Both the position numbers and the translations under genes were made by a program. DNA of 64,000 nucleotides, from NCBI RefSeq assembly GCF_000208865.1, contig NC_018398.1, positions 3,726,769-3,790,768 of the forward strand. The letters are read 5' to 3'. The DNA is from Neospora caninum Liverpool (Eukaryota; Apicomplexa; Conoidasida; Eucoccidiorida; Sarcocystidae). The notes beneath the pieces are model-generated. The model had not been told where the DNA came from. It saw nothing but the letters and a program-made list of their open reading frames with translations, and ran no database searches. Every line of letters begins with the position of its first letter. Within the stretch, counting starts at the first letter, position 1. This document shows, piece by piece, positions 10,767-22,547 of the stretch.

Positions 10767-13700
10767 ATGAGAATGGCTCCTGCGAGAGGGAGGCGACGCA
10801 GGCGCCTGCCCGCCACCACCGACGGCGTAACCGCGGCCAACACGCGCGCCGTCTCTCCACGAGTCTCGCCGGGTTCCCCGGCAATGCAGCCAGGTCGGGA
10901 GACGGAAAAAAGCGGGACAGGAGACGCCGGGGCGCACGAAAGGGAGCGAGGCATGCAAAGAGAAACCGGCGGAGAATCGCCCCGGGCTGCGAATGACGGA
11001 GAAGAGAAGACACCCCGCCAGAGCAACCCGCAAGCCGACGCACCTCCCAAAAGGGAAGAAGTCCGCGGAGAGGCAGAGGGAACGGACTCACGACCGCAAA
11101 GAGAAGAAGCACTGACGAGCACGCTGCCTGTCGGCCTTGCTGGCGCAAGCGAAAACTGGGAGGAGCGGAGCGGGGGTGAGTCTCATCGAGAAGAGCGGCA
11201 ATCTTCCCCAGGAAGGGAAGAGATTCAGACGGGCGAGGCGGACGGAGCGCAGGAGCTAGAGAAACTGAATGAACTTTTTCTTCTGATGGTGTCTCGCGTT
11301 CGACCGCCTCACGGCTCAGCGTGCGGCGCGTTAAAGGAGATTCTGCGGACGTGCAAATTCCTGTTTGCCAAGAACCCACCTCACCCCGATGGACCCGATT
11401 TCATCAACCGCGTCTTTGGTTTCTTCATGGTGCCAAAGAACTGGGGTACGGCCGACGAGGAGAAACGCGCCATCTGCAACGCACTCGAAGGTACTTTTCT
11501 TCCGCGCTTATCGACTTCTTGCTCGCTGTCTTCTCCCCTCGATCGCCGCGCTGCCTTCGCAGAATCCTGCACGGAGACTCTCCTCACTTCTGCCTGAAGC
11601 AGTCCGGTTCTGCTCCTGGCACACTCAGTCCTTCGCGTCACCACTTTCTTCACCCATCCCGTCTCCTCTGCTGTCGCTTTTCCATGCAAATGCTAATCAC
11701 ACAGAGACAGAGACACACAGAGGCAGAGATATACATACTTACATCTATCTATGTATACAGGTATACGTACATATGCGTACATAGATAGGTACTTATACAT
11801 ACAAGCATATCATTATGTATATTTGTATTTGTATTCATGTGAAATGTGGCGTTTTGCGGTGTGTTATGTGGGTTGCATTCAGAGCATTTGTTTTTGTTTT
11901 CAAAGCGACAGCGAGAGAAGCTGCAGCGGACGATCGCGCTGTATCGCGCTTTCTCTTCTCGCCCGACCTTTGAGGGCAGTGCTCGCGGGGACACGCAGGC
12001 TGCACGTAAGGGAGAGTCGCCCACCAGGGGTGGACGGTTCACAGCAGCTGTGCTCTGAGTGCAGGAAGTGGACTAGAGTTACCTCTCGTATGAATAGGAG
12101 ACACCCGCAGTCCCGAATCGCAAGGGAACGGCGAAAACACGCGAACAAAAGGAGAGGGCTCGTAGGCAATTGAGCGAAGGGTAGACGCTTGGAAGAGAAG
12201 AACGGGAAGGAGAGGAGAGGGGACGAAGAGAGGGAAAGACATGCAAGCGAGGGAGAGACGACGAAGAGACAACGAGACTCCTAACGGAACCGGAGAGGCA
12301 GAGAGCACCACCAAAGAGCAAGAATGGAGGTGATCCCTAGCGCGGCGAACAGGAAACAGCCAAGAAATGCGCGAAGCGAGCAAAGCGAGAAACGGCCTTC
12401 TGATGCGCGGTCGTTGATTTACTGTTTTTTGCGGTCCCCGTGTGCTCTGGTGTGTACCAGGGTGTGCAGACAGCTGCTCCGTCCCCGTCGCTTCTTCCTC
12501 CCCTGCTTCGGGTTCTCCGTCTTCGCCCTCCTGTCTTGTCTCGGCTTCGTGTTCTCCCTGTCCTCCGTCCACTTGTGTCCGCTCTCCTGCGCAAGCTGAC
12601 TCTGGCCTTGCGCCCCCCGTTCAAGCGCCTCCGCAGGGCGTCTCCGCCGCGCCCACTGAGCCTTCCCGCCGTCTTAATGCGAACGCAGCTTCCGGTATCG
12701 GCTCTGCTTCTTGCTTTGCTTCTTTTTCTTCTGCGTCTTCGTGCTTTGTCAAGGGTGACGTGGTTCAGCCCCTCCAGCAGACAGTGAATGTCAACCTGTA
12801 CTACTCCCTGGCCGAGGTCCCAGAGCAGAGTGTGTTGCATTTGGTGCTCCACGAGCGAGATCCGGAGAAAGCCACGCGGTTGCTTGAGAGGCTACCCAAG
12901 CCGGCGATTCAGTTCAACTACTTTTTCGTCAAGTCCGAGCCGGTACGGGCGCCGGAGACCAGACGAAACTGCGATGCGGCCTCGCTGGCGGGAAGCACTT
13001 GTGTCGGATACGACCAGGACTTCCGTGAGCCTCCGAAGCGTCCGGATGCCCCTTCGTCCACTTCGTCTCTCTATCCGTGTTTCGCTCCGTCCTCTCCCGC
13101 GTCTTCGCGTGTGACGGGGAGAGACGCTAGTGGGGCCTTAGCTGGGGACGAAACCCGTCACGGAGACACGGCTGTGACCGCCTCACGTGAGGTGTATGTC
13201 GCTTCTTTCCCGTGCCAGAAGGAAGCGTCTGAGTCGCTAGAGAGCACGAGAAACGGGGGGACGCAGGCGTACGGACAGTGCCGCCTGGCAGGATCTCGCC
13301 GTAAGCGACGTTTGTCTTCGTCGGTTTCTTGCTCTCGCCGTCTGCCCAATCCTCGGTCCGCTCAGCTGCGCAAAAGAGGAAAGAAGGCTTGTCGGCGAGG
13401 CGACAGATCTTCCTTCCCTTGTTTTCGGTCGCGTCCTCGAGCTCTTCAAGGTGAACTGCGTCGTCGGTCTTCTCTGTCCGGGCATGCATGCGGAGACACG
13501 GAAACGAGATCTCGCTCGCACGGATCTGCGCACGAGCAGGACGTGCGCACTCCTCTCCACCTCCGGACGGCGCTGCCCTCGCCCAGCTCGTCGTCTGTCC
13601 CTGCGTACGCGTCGTCTTTACATTCGCCCTTTGAGGCACCCGCGTCTCAGCATCTCTTGGGAGACGGTCGATTTGTGCACGGAGACGGCTCGGGCCCCGG

Positions 13701-14340
13701 AAGCGTTGGAGCGTTTGGGGCAGGGGCCGGAGGCGGACGCATGCAGTTGCCAGGCCAAGGTGGATCCTCAGTGTACTCGTCTGCTCCTCACTCTCTGGTC
13801 AGTTCGTCCTACTGCTGGTTTCCTTCCTACTCCTCCCCACATGCGCAGCCTGCAGATTCTGCACATCCAGGCATCGCAGCTGCCAGAGGGAGCCGGGAAG
13901 CTGAGGACGCACGGCACGGTGCGAGAAGCGATTCTGATCTGATCGATCCGTACAAGGGCGGTGATGATGTCCACAGAGGGGGTAACCTGAGAGCCGAGGA
14001 CACGCTGAAAGGCAGACGACACCGGCCACAAGGATCTATCGATTCGAATTCTTCTTCACTCGCGTTCGCTAGCTCCGCTGCTGCCGAATACTCGCACTAT
14101 CGCGCGGGCAGCGAGAGACGCGACTTTCCGGCGGGTGGTCATCACGCAAGGAGCGAAGAACTGACAGACGGGAGGGCAGACGGTAGTCCCAGATGGAGAA
14201 GAGCGGATCCCGAAAGCATTGGAGAAAGAACGGAATTTGATATCAGAGACAGGCGAGGAAGCCGTCGCGGCGAAGGCGACTCACGAGGGCCCCTGTCACA
14301 GACTCGAGACCCCTACGGCAAGATCTCTGCTGTGTTCTAG
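10767..14340 (+). CDS. Unrecognised two-exon protein with two conserved-looking blocks and disordered flanks
   Basis: Exon 1 is 10767-11490 (phase 1; donor CGAAG|GTACTT). Exon 2 is 12461-14340 with acceptor TGTACCAG, giving 867 residues. An in-phase alternative acceptor at 12470 gives 864. Exon 1 begins with about 165 charged, disordered residues. It then becomes ordered, with LNELFLLMVSRVRPPHGSA and FINRVFGFFMVPKNWGT. Exon 2 has a second ordered block, QTVNVNLYYSLAEVPEQSVL and ERLPKPAIQFNYFFVK, and then about 460 Ser/Gly/Arg-rich residues to the stop. I recognise no family. The ordered blocks show that it is a real gene rather than chance. A donor-like GTACGG directly after the second block (12943) could truncate the tail in another isoform. 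First in-frame ATG used as start. Confidence 0.62.
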
Positions 14341-14903
14341 AGCGGGAGAGGAATGGCACGGCAAGGGAAACACGTACATGCATGCAACTAATGTGAACGC
14401 ATCTGCATAGCGGTGCCCGTATATATATGTATATGTATATATATATATATTATGTGCTAGAGTGCGTTTTGTATGGATATTTGCACATATGGGTACGTTT
14501 ACGTGGACGGTTCGTGGTGACCTTTTGACGTCAACTTTGCGTCCTCGTTTGGTTGTGGAAAGGAGAGGCTGTTGGGGGGGACATCGGCGGAGGTCGTCTC
14601 GATGGCGTAGATGCAAACTGCGGTGTTTTCGCTTTTTCTCATGGACCTTAAGCATATCTGACTTGGACAGTGCAGGTAATGTAAGAGTGGTGTGCGAGTT
14701 TCATTATAGACGAAAAAAAAAGAATGCCTCTGCTTGTATCCTCTTCGAGTTCGCCCACGTTGTCTTCCAGAACAGCAAGCGGACCGCCGAAGTCACAGTC
14801 TTTTTCGGTTCACTTCTCTGATGATTTCAAACGCCGTCGCCTGCCAATGTTGTTTTCATGGTGAAAAACTGCCTAAGCATTGGAAAGGGAACGAAGTAAA
14901 GTC

Positions 14904-15131
14904 TTAGGCGAAAAAGCGGCATGACTTGAAGCGGATTTTTTCATCGTTCTCCAGGGTTAAATTAACTCTTCCTTTTGCTTTAGATTCACAGCTGTGCCAC
15001 TCGCATTGTTTGTAGCTAGGAGAAGTCAAACCTGGTGGACACCGTTGGATAGGTGGAGGCACCGTGACACACCCTTCGGCATCGCCTAGTGGGGCGAAAC
15101 AATGTATAACCACCAGCATGTCAGAAATCAT
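14904..15131 (-). CDS. Possible Cys-rich exon with a CPPG motif (weak)
   Basis: A frame on the minus strand follows a good acceptor (TTTCGCCCCACTAG) and ends in a stop. It contains GCVTVPPPIQRCPPGLTS and further cysteines. CPPG-centred Cys spacing is seen in coccidian and Cryptosporidium oocyst-wall-type proteins, but this piece is too short to assign. The neighbouring frame 15359-15162 has a plausible donor in the wrong phase to join it. It may be chance. Confidence 0.2.
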   Translation of the reverse strand: MISDMLVVIHCFAPLGDAEGCVTVPPPIQRCPPGLTSPSYKQCEWHSCESKAKGRVNLTLENDEKIRFKSCRFFA

Positions 15132-15820
15132 TGTCAGAGCGACGGAGAACGCGCAGCAGCGTTACCCGTCCACGCATACAACTCTCTCATCCACTAGTCG
15201 TACACATGCATACAAAGGAAACCGACCCTTTTTGTCGAGGAAATCCCTATCTCTCAACGTTTCTTCTCCGTTTAGGCACTGCTCCACCAGTTGGTGTGCA
15301 AGAATCACCTGCCCGTCAGGGAATATCAAGCCTTCCGTAACCTTCTCTGCGGGGTACATACACCTACCGGGTTACCTGAGTGTTCGCCGGCTCCGATTTG
15401 GGTCCTTTCTGGATCTATGCGTTTCCTTTTGCGGTGGTTTCTCAGCGCTCCTTCCTCTCACTGCCTCGCCTGGGGAACTGAAGGTCCCCTCGCGCCATTT
15501 GTCTGTGCTTTGCACTATCTCACACTGTCTTTCGTTTCTGCACCTGACCTGCCTGTTGAAACTTAGCGTGTCCTCAACGTGCCATGGCGCCTGGGCTGTG
15601 GTGCGGCTAACATCTCTTCAGAGTGCGGGCAGCGTTAGTGTAACTCCGTCGCGTTTATTTCCTTCCCGTCTTTCCCACAGTTAATCGCAGTGCGCCCGCT
15701 TTTTACGTCTGTCTTCCCCTTGTTCACAGTTGTTGCACCGTGTGAGTTTGTGTGTCACTGTGTCGTGGTGCGTGTGAAACGTCTCCTTCGACTGGGAACC
15801 CTTCAAATCTGCATTTGCTA

Positions 15821-15840
15821 TGAGGTGTAGATACACCTCA
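15821..15840. repeat. Dispersed palindrome copy 4 (TGAGGTGTAGATACACCTCA)
   Basis: Nine-base perfect arms TGAGGTGTA and TACACCTCA around GA, the longest exact arms seen in the window. It is in a region without an assigned gene. A degenerate copy (GGGGTACATACACC) is at 15351-15364. Confidence 0.9.
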
Positions 15841-16578
15841 GCACCAGTGGCTGGTAAACAACGAACTTGGGAAAAGGTCCTGGTTTGACCCCAGGTGCCT
15901 TCGTTCTTTCGTACGGCATGTGACCGCTCCCGCCTTCTCAGCCTGACACGAGCAACGCGCCTTCTTCCCCCCAAACACGCCGCCTTCTGTCGGCGCTGTT
16001 AGCACAGAGTTCCGTATTCTCAATTCGATTGCCCGACATTATATTCCCTTTGTGAAGGTCCAATTCCGCTCCGGAGTTCCTCCCTATCAGCTGTGCTGTC
16101 GAATTCTGTTTCTGCCGGTTGACTGGTCATGTCGTCACGGCAGCATCCTCTCGTGTTTCTGGCAGGGCAAGTACAGGACAACAATGAGTTGACAGTCGCG
16201 GAAGGAGGCTCCTTGATTCTGCTGACGAGGGGGCGTTTCCGGAGTTCGATTCATTTCTGCCGTGTGCGTACCTTTTATTGCTGTGTCCCCATCGTCGTCT
16301 CGCACTATATAAACGCGAGTTTGGTTGCACTTTTCGTCACCTGGACAAGAGAAAAACGGAGACGACGGCCAACAACTCTTTGGCGAGCATACCCCCAGTG
16401 TGCTCTGCCTGAGGAGTCTGTGAGCGGCAAAAACCTCGCAGAACATATGGGTGTTCTATCACTTGCGATCGTCGGTCAGAGTCATCTCTCTATCGGTCAA
16501 AGATCTTGCCCGTCGGGTTTCCTACAATCGCGCAAACGGGCAAACGCGGAACAGGGCGATTTTTGACGCGTGCGCGCG

Positions 16579-16602
16579 CGCGCCGCGAACCGTCGCGGCG
16601 CG
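16579..16602. repeat. GC-only hairpin next to a CG run
   Basis: A nine-base stem (CGCGCCGCG against CGCGGCGCG) closes on the loop AACCGT and directly follows an alternating GCGCGC run. Its function is unknown. It is not followed by a T-tract. Confidence 0.6.
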
Positions 16603-18870
16603 GTGCCTAAGTCGCTCTCTTTTTCGGCTCTCTCCTCCGGAGCTTTTGGCCCAAATTTCAGGCAGGTTTCCACGGTCGAGGCGCATTTTCCTCGGAGCTC
16701 CAGTTCGGTTTGGTGTGTGTGAGTCCTTTGACAGTTTGCAAACGTGCGCAAATCCACGCGGCAAAAGAGCCACGCTCCAGTCTTGCCGCACACTTCCAGT
16801 CGTGTGCACGTGGACTGGTGTCCACACATACACAGCGTAGCTGCAGTGCGCCAGGAAATCAGGCAGTGACTGTTAGGCTGAGCCTTTCTGCCCTCCTCCC
16901 CCGGGATACTGCGCTGTCGAATTTCGCGCGTCCGCACGCAGTGCAACCAGAGAGTGGTCCAGGGTACCTCCTTCCGCTTCACTCTACCTTTTTTCGTCTT
17001 TCTCCCTTCTCTTTCTCCGCCCCTTTTCTCCACGAACTCGCGTCGCCTGTCTGTCTTTGCCAAAGTAAGTCGCGCCTGAATGCTCCTTTCCACCCTGTGT
17101 CCGCATTCTGTTTCGGCACACCGGTGTGCCGACTCATGGAGTGAAAACGTCCACTCTTCAGTGTCCCGTTTGTCGGTCCTTTCCACCAAAAGAGCATCGT
17201 GTCTCATTCGACAGCGAGAGAGCCGTCCACGGCGGTCTTTATAAAAAAAAAGATGTTCGCGTCCATCAGATCTGAGCACAAACGCACGGCTTTTGGCGCC
17301 ACCTCACATCCACAGTGCACATCTGCTTGCCGAGATAAGGCTCCCTGTGCCTCTCATGTGGCTTCACCTCGCGCTGCACAACCGTTTTTCTCTGTGCCGT
17401 TTCGTCCTTCACCGCTGTGAAAAAGCCGTCTCCAGAACCAAAAGTGTCACCTTTCATTCCGCAGTTGAATCGCACACACGCAGGTGTGCCTGCCTGCCGC
17501 GCGGGAGAGCGAGACAGGAAAGAAGGGACGCGACGGCATATCTCAGATTTTCGTCAGTCTGTTCTTTCGTTCTTACAAGCGATTCCTTTTCTGTCGAGAG
17601 CAACTCGGTGAAGTGTCCCAAAGCCACGGCCTTGTTTCTTCGTTTTTTGCCGTGCTCCTCTCGTGTCTAGATTTGCAGACTGGTGCAAAAAAGCAAACCA
17701 TCGTGACGGGAGAGGGAATAGAGGAAAATGCACAGAGAGACAGCCGAAATCGCTGATGAACTGAGCAGTGCCGTCTGCTGGCGTTTTACTCATTCCCCCT
17801 TCCTGCTTCCCCCGAATACCGACTGCATATACCGAGGGCGACGTGTGCCGCCCCGTCCTGGCTCTCTCTGCGAGTCTCCGTCGTTGTCCGCAGAAGTGTT
17901 CCTCCCACTTCTTCCCTTCTTCTGTTGGCGGTGTGTTTCCCTGTCGCAGCCTTTCGTCTCTCTGTTTCCTCTTTCCTCCCTTCTCCCGATTTCTCTCGTG
18001 GTGGCATTTCTGAGCAGCCCTCACTGGCCGCGCACTCCCGGCGGACGACATCCACACACCTGACTCCGTGCTGTCCACTTTTCTGCTTTGTTTGCCAATG
18101 GTGTCTCTTCGTGTCTCCCCCCCCCCCCCTCACCTCCACATGAAACCTTCCTTCCTCGCTTCTCTGTGTGCCTCGCTCTCCCCTTGCCTTCATTCCTTTC
18201 GTGCTTCCGTCGATGCTCCTCTTCACCTTTTTCCCGTGTGCCTTCAGCGTTTTCGCTTTTGGCTGCTGCGGCTTTTCCGTTAAATACCGCATCGTGCCTC
18301 TCCACCTTTCTCTGCAATCCGTGGACGACTGTCTCTTCTTGCTTTTTCCGTCCTTGGCGTTGCTCGACCGTCTGTGTCTCTCTTCTCTCCTCGGTTCGCA
18401 TTCGTCTTTCCGCTCTCTGGTTTCCGACGGCGCACCTCCCCTTGTGCAGCTTTGCGACCTCGCGAGAGCTTTGGGAGTCCGTTCCAGTTTCCTTCTCGCT
18501 CGTTCATTCCTCTCTTCAACGTGTTTTTGTCTCCTGAGTCCCTCGCCCCTCCTCGCGTGTTTCTTCCACGTGTGTGTGTCGTCGCTCTCCCCAACAGCCA
18601 CCCCCCCGAGTGATTTCTTGTCTGTCGTCAAGATCCCTTTTCCTCCTGGCACCTACTACTCTCCATGTTTTATTTCCCCGTACGCTGGTCTCGCCGACTC
18701 TTTGCGTGGCATCCCCCTCTAACTCGAGACTCCGCAAGATCTGTAGGTTCCCCCTGTCTTGTCTCATCTTTTCAGGCGAAGGCGATTTGCTTGTAGAGAC
18801 AGCCAACAACGTCGTGCCCCGTCGCTCTCACTCGTAGCTTTCCAAAGTGTCTCACAGCCAGCTAGTCAAG

Positions 18871-19067
18871 GTAGGTTGTTTCTTGCTCGGAGGCGAATCG
18901 CGCCGCCCTTCCTTCAAAGCAAACCTACACATCCCGGTGCGTGTTGTTGCTTTGAGGCGAAATGGGTGGGAACGGAGAACACGGCCTTTCCTTCCTACAC
19001 ACGAAGGCACAGCTGACAAAGCATCCACGTCTGTGAACGCTGCGATTGATGTTCTCGTTTTTGTCAG
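18871..19067 (+). other. Probable intron in the 5' untranslated region of the Nudix-OB gene
   Basis: The donor GTCAAG|GTAGGT at 18871 and the acceptor TTTTTGTCAG, ending exactly before the ATG at 19068, bracket a 197-base intron. The exon before it has no ATG close to the junction, so the coding start remains 19068 under this model. Confidence 0.5.
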
Positions 19068-22000
19068 ATGGCAATCGCCACGTTGTTCCCCAAAGAAGAG
19101 GGCGCTGGATTCTCCCTCACGACGCAGAGCCATGGCGAATGTAAAGTTCGCGTCGACCTTCCCAGGTAAGAGCGAGAAGGTCCATGTTCTCTCTTCTCTT
19201 TCCGTAGACAGCAGTTTCCCCTTGTTCACTCCTCTGAACCCGACCTCGCTTTCCGTCTCTTCCTTTCTCCTACGACGCACGAGAAAAGAACGGCAGTCCC
19301 CTCCATGTCTGTGAAAAAATTCTGTTCGGTAGTCTTCTGGTGCATGTCTCGCCGCCTTTAGCCCATCTCTGTACCTCCTCTACAGATGTGTATATGTATA
19401 TATACACCTTTATGTCCGTATTCATATTATGTATATGTACATACAAAAATGCATTTATAGGTGTATGTATACGCATGCATGCGACGCGTAAGCCGTTGTT
19501 ACGTGTGAATGTGTGTGGGCATTTCCGGGATGTGTTTCCAGTTCGATTTCTCACCCCGACTGGGAGAAGATTTTCAACAGCCGAATGTTTCAGGATTGGT
19601 TGTCCGTCTACGCCACTGCGGATCGTCTCCGTCTGGTGCGCGTCTCTCTGGAAAGCACCCAACATGGCAAATCGGCTCGAGAAGACACGCTCACTTCTCT
19701 GACCATGCGTAAGAGTCCAGGTGCATTTCTGTTCAAATGTGTGCATCGAAGCAGATCGACGCAGTTATCTGCATCGATAGAGATACAGAGAAATAGATAG
19801 ATAGCGACTGGCAACTGTGCCTGCGTGGTTCACAGCTCAAGGGCCTGTATGGATGTGGGATCTGTCGCAGACATGTGAGGCCGTGACTCTCGTTTTTTTT
19901 CCTTGTGTCTTCTGCGTTTCTTCGTTTTTCTCGCACACTGTCTTTAGTGTGTGCATCCGGCAGCGCGTGCTACCTTTTTTCCACGCCTCCTTCCCCTGTC
20001 TCCGCTGCGGATCCCCTGCAGATGTCGACGCGGCAGACAAGGACGGTGACGTGTATTCGGGTCCGGTGTATCTACGGCCGCAGCGCCGGGCAGTGCTGGT
20101 GCTGCTGCGGAACACGGAGACGCGAACAGATATGTGTTTGTTTGTGAGGAAGCCGAATTTGTCGGTTGGCCTCGCCGATACACTCGAACTTCCCGAGGGA
20201 GACTTCGAGGCGGAGACAGGGAAGTTTGTGGGGCCTGCCGCGGAGGAGTTGGAGAGGCAGCTCGATGCGCCGATCTACGAGAAGCACTTGGTGAATCTGA
20301 CTCAAGTCACCTTTGGCGGCGGCGGACTCGCTCTCGGCGGAGACCTCTCCGCGTCTCTCGCATCCGAAGGCAAGGCGCCGAAGAATGCGAATGCGAACGA
20401 GAAAGACGAGAAAGGCGTGCGCATCCCGGTCGCCATGACAGGCGGCGACCGCGTGGAACTCTACCTCTACCGCGCGAACGTCTCTCCCGAAACGATGGCA
20501 GGAATTGAAAGCCGAATCGGCCGCGTCCGCAGGAGAGGAAAGAATGCGGCCAATGCAGGATCCGAAGTCGTCCCTGCCACAAAAACTGCACACAGCGAAG
20601 GAGTGAAACTCAGGTGAGACAAAGGGAAACCCCCCACAAATCGTGTACGCATATGCAAACAGAAACGTTTTGTGGATCCCCGTGTGAGCGTTGCACTTGC
20701 CGTGTGCACAAATCTCTCGGGAACGGAACGCGCCTGTCTCCGTCGATATACGCAGTTAGGTTCCTGACAAGCAAGGTGGGTCGTCCGTCACGCATAGATT
20801 TATTCGCGCATAGAAAGATATAGAGCTGTGTCTGTGCGTGTGTGTGTGTGTGCCGATCTGTGTGTATGTGTGTAATGGCAACGGTTGCGAGTGTGCCTTT
20901 CCATTTCAGTCTGGTGCAGCTGGGAGACGCCTGGGGCTTGGCTGCAGACGCGCCGGCCGTCAGTGCGTTGTTTTTGGTCCACGAGCTGCGCTACCACCGC
21001 CTGATGCCCAAGTACCGGAATCCGCTGGAGGGAGCCGAAGCGGAAGCGAAGAGTCCCCGGCCGGTTCAGAAGGCCGTCGCGACCTTCAAAAGCATCCAGG
21101 ATCTCGAGCCGACCTCGAAGGGCTTGAACCTCCGCGTCAAGGTCGTCTCACCCAAAGTCGTCGACGTGCGTCTGCACTCAATAAGCCGCTGGGGGATCTG
21201 ACCTGGAAGCTGTGTCCTTTTTGTCCTGTGTGTACGAAAAGGCACTCGACGCAACAGCGTGGTCGGGCGTTGTTGGGTGTAGATACAGAGACCAGTGTGT
21301 CGAGAGACCAGGGGCTAACCGTCAGAGTTCCAAGCTTCGCGTGCCTCTCGTCTTTACCCCCAGGAGGTCTGCATGTGATGCTTTTCACTGGAGCACACAG
21401 ACCAAACCCATCCGTGTGATAGCAAACTACTGGGTAGCCAAGCCATGCGTACATGTATCAGTCTGTGTACATACATCTAAATATATATATAAATATGTGC
21501 ACGTTTGTGTGACTGTGTAGTACATGTGGGAGCCTGCGCGCGCGTTTGCCTTTCCTGTCGGTTCGCGTTTAAATCGCGAGTTCGTTTTCTGTGCGCTTGT
21601 TGCCGTCCACCAGCGCGACCGCACGTTCCCTAGCGGCCGGACGAGCCGGGAAGGCCACATGGTTGTAGGTGACGACGGCGCGGTCATCACTCTCAAGTAA
21701 GTTTTTGTGAAGGGGGTGTCTGTTTTTCGCCACAGGGATCCAGCGAGGACCCCAGTTCAACAGGCAGATCCAACTCGTGTACGTGGGCGGTTCTCTCTGT
21801 GTGGGGCTCTCTCTTGAGGCGTTTCTCTTGTGCGGTCCTTCAGGCGTTTTCCTCTGCGTGTGCTCTTGGCCGTTCTTTTTATCTAAGCTAGGTGAAAGTT
21901 GCTTGTCCACTTGCGTATGCGCCTTGATTGTTTCCACAGGCTGGTTGACCAGCAGATGGAGCTGCCCGACGCAGAGGGAACGCCGCTGCTCATCCGCAAT

Positions 22001-22547
22001 GGGTTGATCAGCATGGAGGAGGGACACATGAAGCTCGTCGTCGATCGCTGGGGGAAAATCATGTAAGACACGGAGGCGTCTCTGTTTGACGCCGGCTCGC
22101 GACAGACTCCTACGGCCTCTGGGGAACCGCCGCCTTTTACGGCTCAGCGTCTGGATTTCTGTGCGTCGACATGTCCACGCGTATCTACAAAGCGGCATTT
22201 TCATCGAAGCGCGCGAAGATCTATCTCACTGATGCAGATAGAGGCATTTAGATGCAAAAGGGAGCGCGTGTCTTCGGTGGGTGCTTGAGTGAGTGCCTGC
22301 CTTTGAAAGACGCGGCGCGGGAGTCTGCATGCGTGTTTTGCATTTCAGCTCGGAAATCCCCGAGGCGGAGAAGGACAGCTTCAAATTCACAGTGAACGGC
22401 GCCCGGGACATGTCTGCTACGGAGTACGAGCTCGTCGTTCTTAAAGATGGCGATGAAGGCGACAATGGAGCTGTCTCTGGTGGCCGGGGTCGCGGCGGCC
22501 GGGGGCGAGGCCGAGGCCGGAGAGGCATGGGACGCGGTCGACGATAA
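19068..22547 (+). CDS. Fusion of a degenerate Nudix domain, an OB-fold domain and an RG-rich tail
   Basis: Seven exons: 19068-19165, 19542-19708, 20022-20613, 20910-21165, 21614-21696, 21940-22062, 22349-22547. All phases agree; 505 residues. Residues about 1-330 follow plant NUDX14-type ADP-sugar pyrophosphatases: a leading WEKIFNSRMFQDWL helix, a beta-rich RRAVLVLL segment, LELPEGDFE, and a C-terminal WGLAADAPAVSALFLVHEL helix. The Nudix helix reads AAEELERQLDAP instead of an REUxEExGU pattern, so the metal-binding Glu pair is Arg-Gln and hydrolase activity is doubtful. Exon 4 itself crosses into an OB fold (about 332-480; DLEPTSKGLNLRVKVVSPK, LIRNGLISMEEGHMKLVVDR) resembling plant single OB-fold and SOSS-B-type single-strand-binding proteins. 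The last 24 residues are Arg-Gly repeats. A role in RNA or single-stranded DNA binding is inferred. Confidence 0.85.

Larger units (their letters stand above)
14341..18870. other. 4.5 kb without a confidently supported gene
   Basis: Two minus-strand frames (15131-14904 and 15359-15162) look exon-like but do not join in phase. A plus-strand ATG frame at 16129-16566 (145 codons) lacks other support. From about 17.7 to 18.7 kb the plus strand is pyrimidine-rich and probably leads into the Nudix-OB gene. The palindrome occurs at 15821-15840, with a one-mismatch copy at 15351-15364. Confidence 0.5.

Noticed and set aside
12442..12460. Treating the 12442 frame as an independent gene start
   Set aside because: The frame opens with GTG, not ATG, and an acceptor at 12460 joins it in phase to the upstream exon ending at 11490.
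16129..16566. 145-codon ATG frame
   Set aside because: Mixed composition, no domain or signal, no splice context; a length expected by chance in this GC content.
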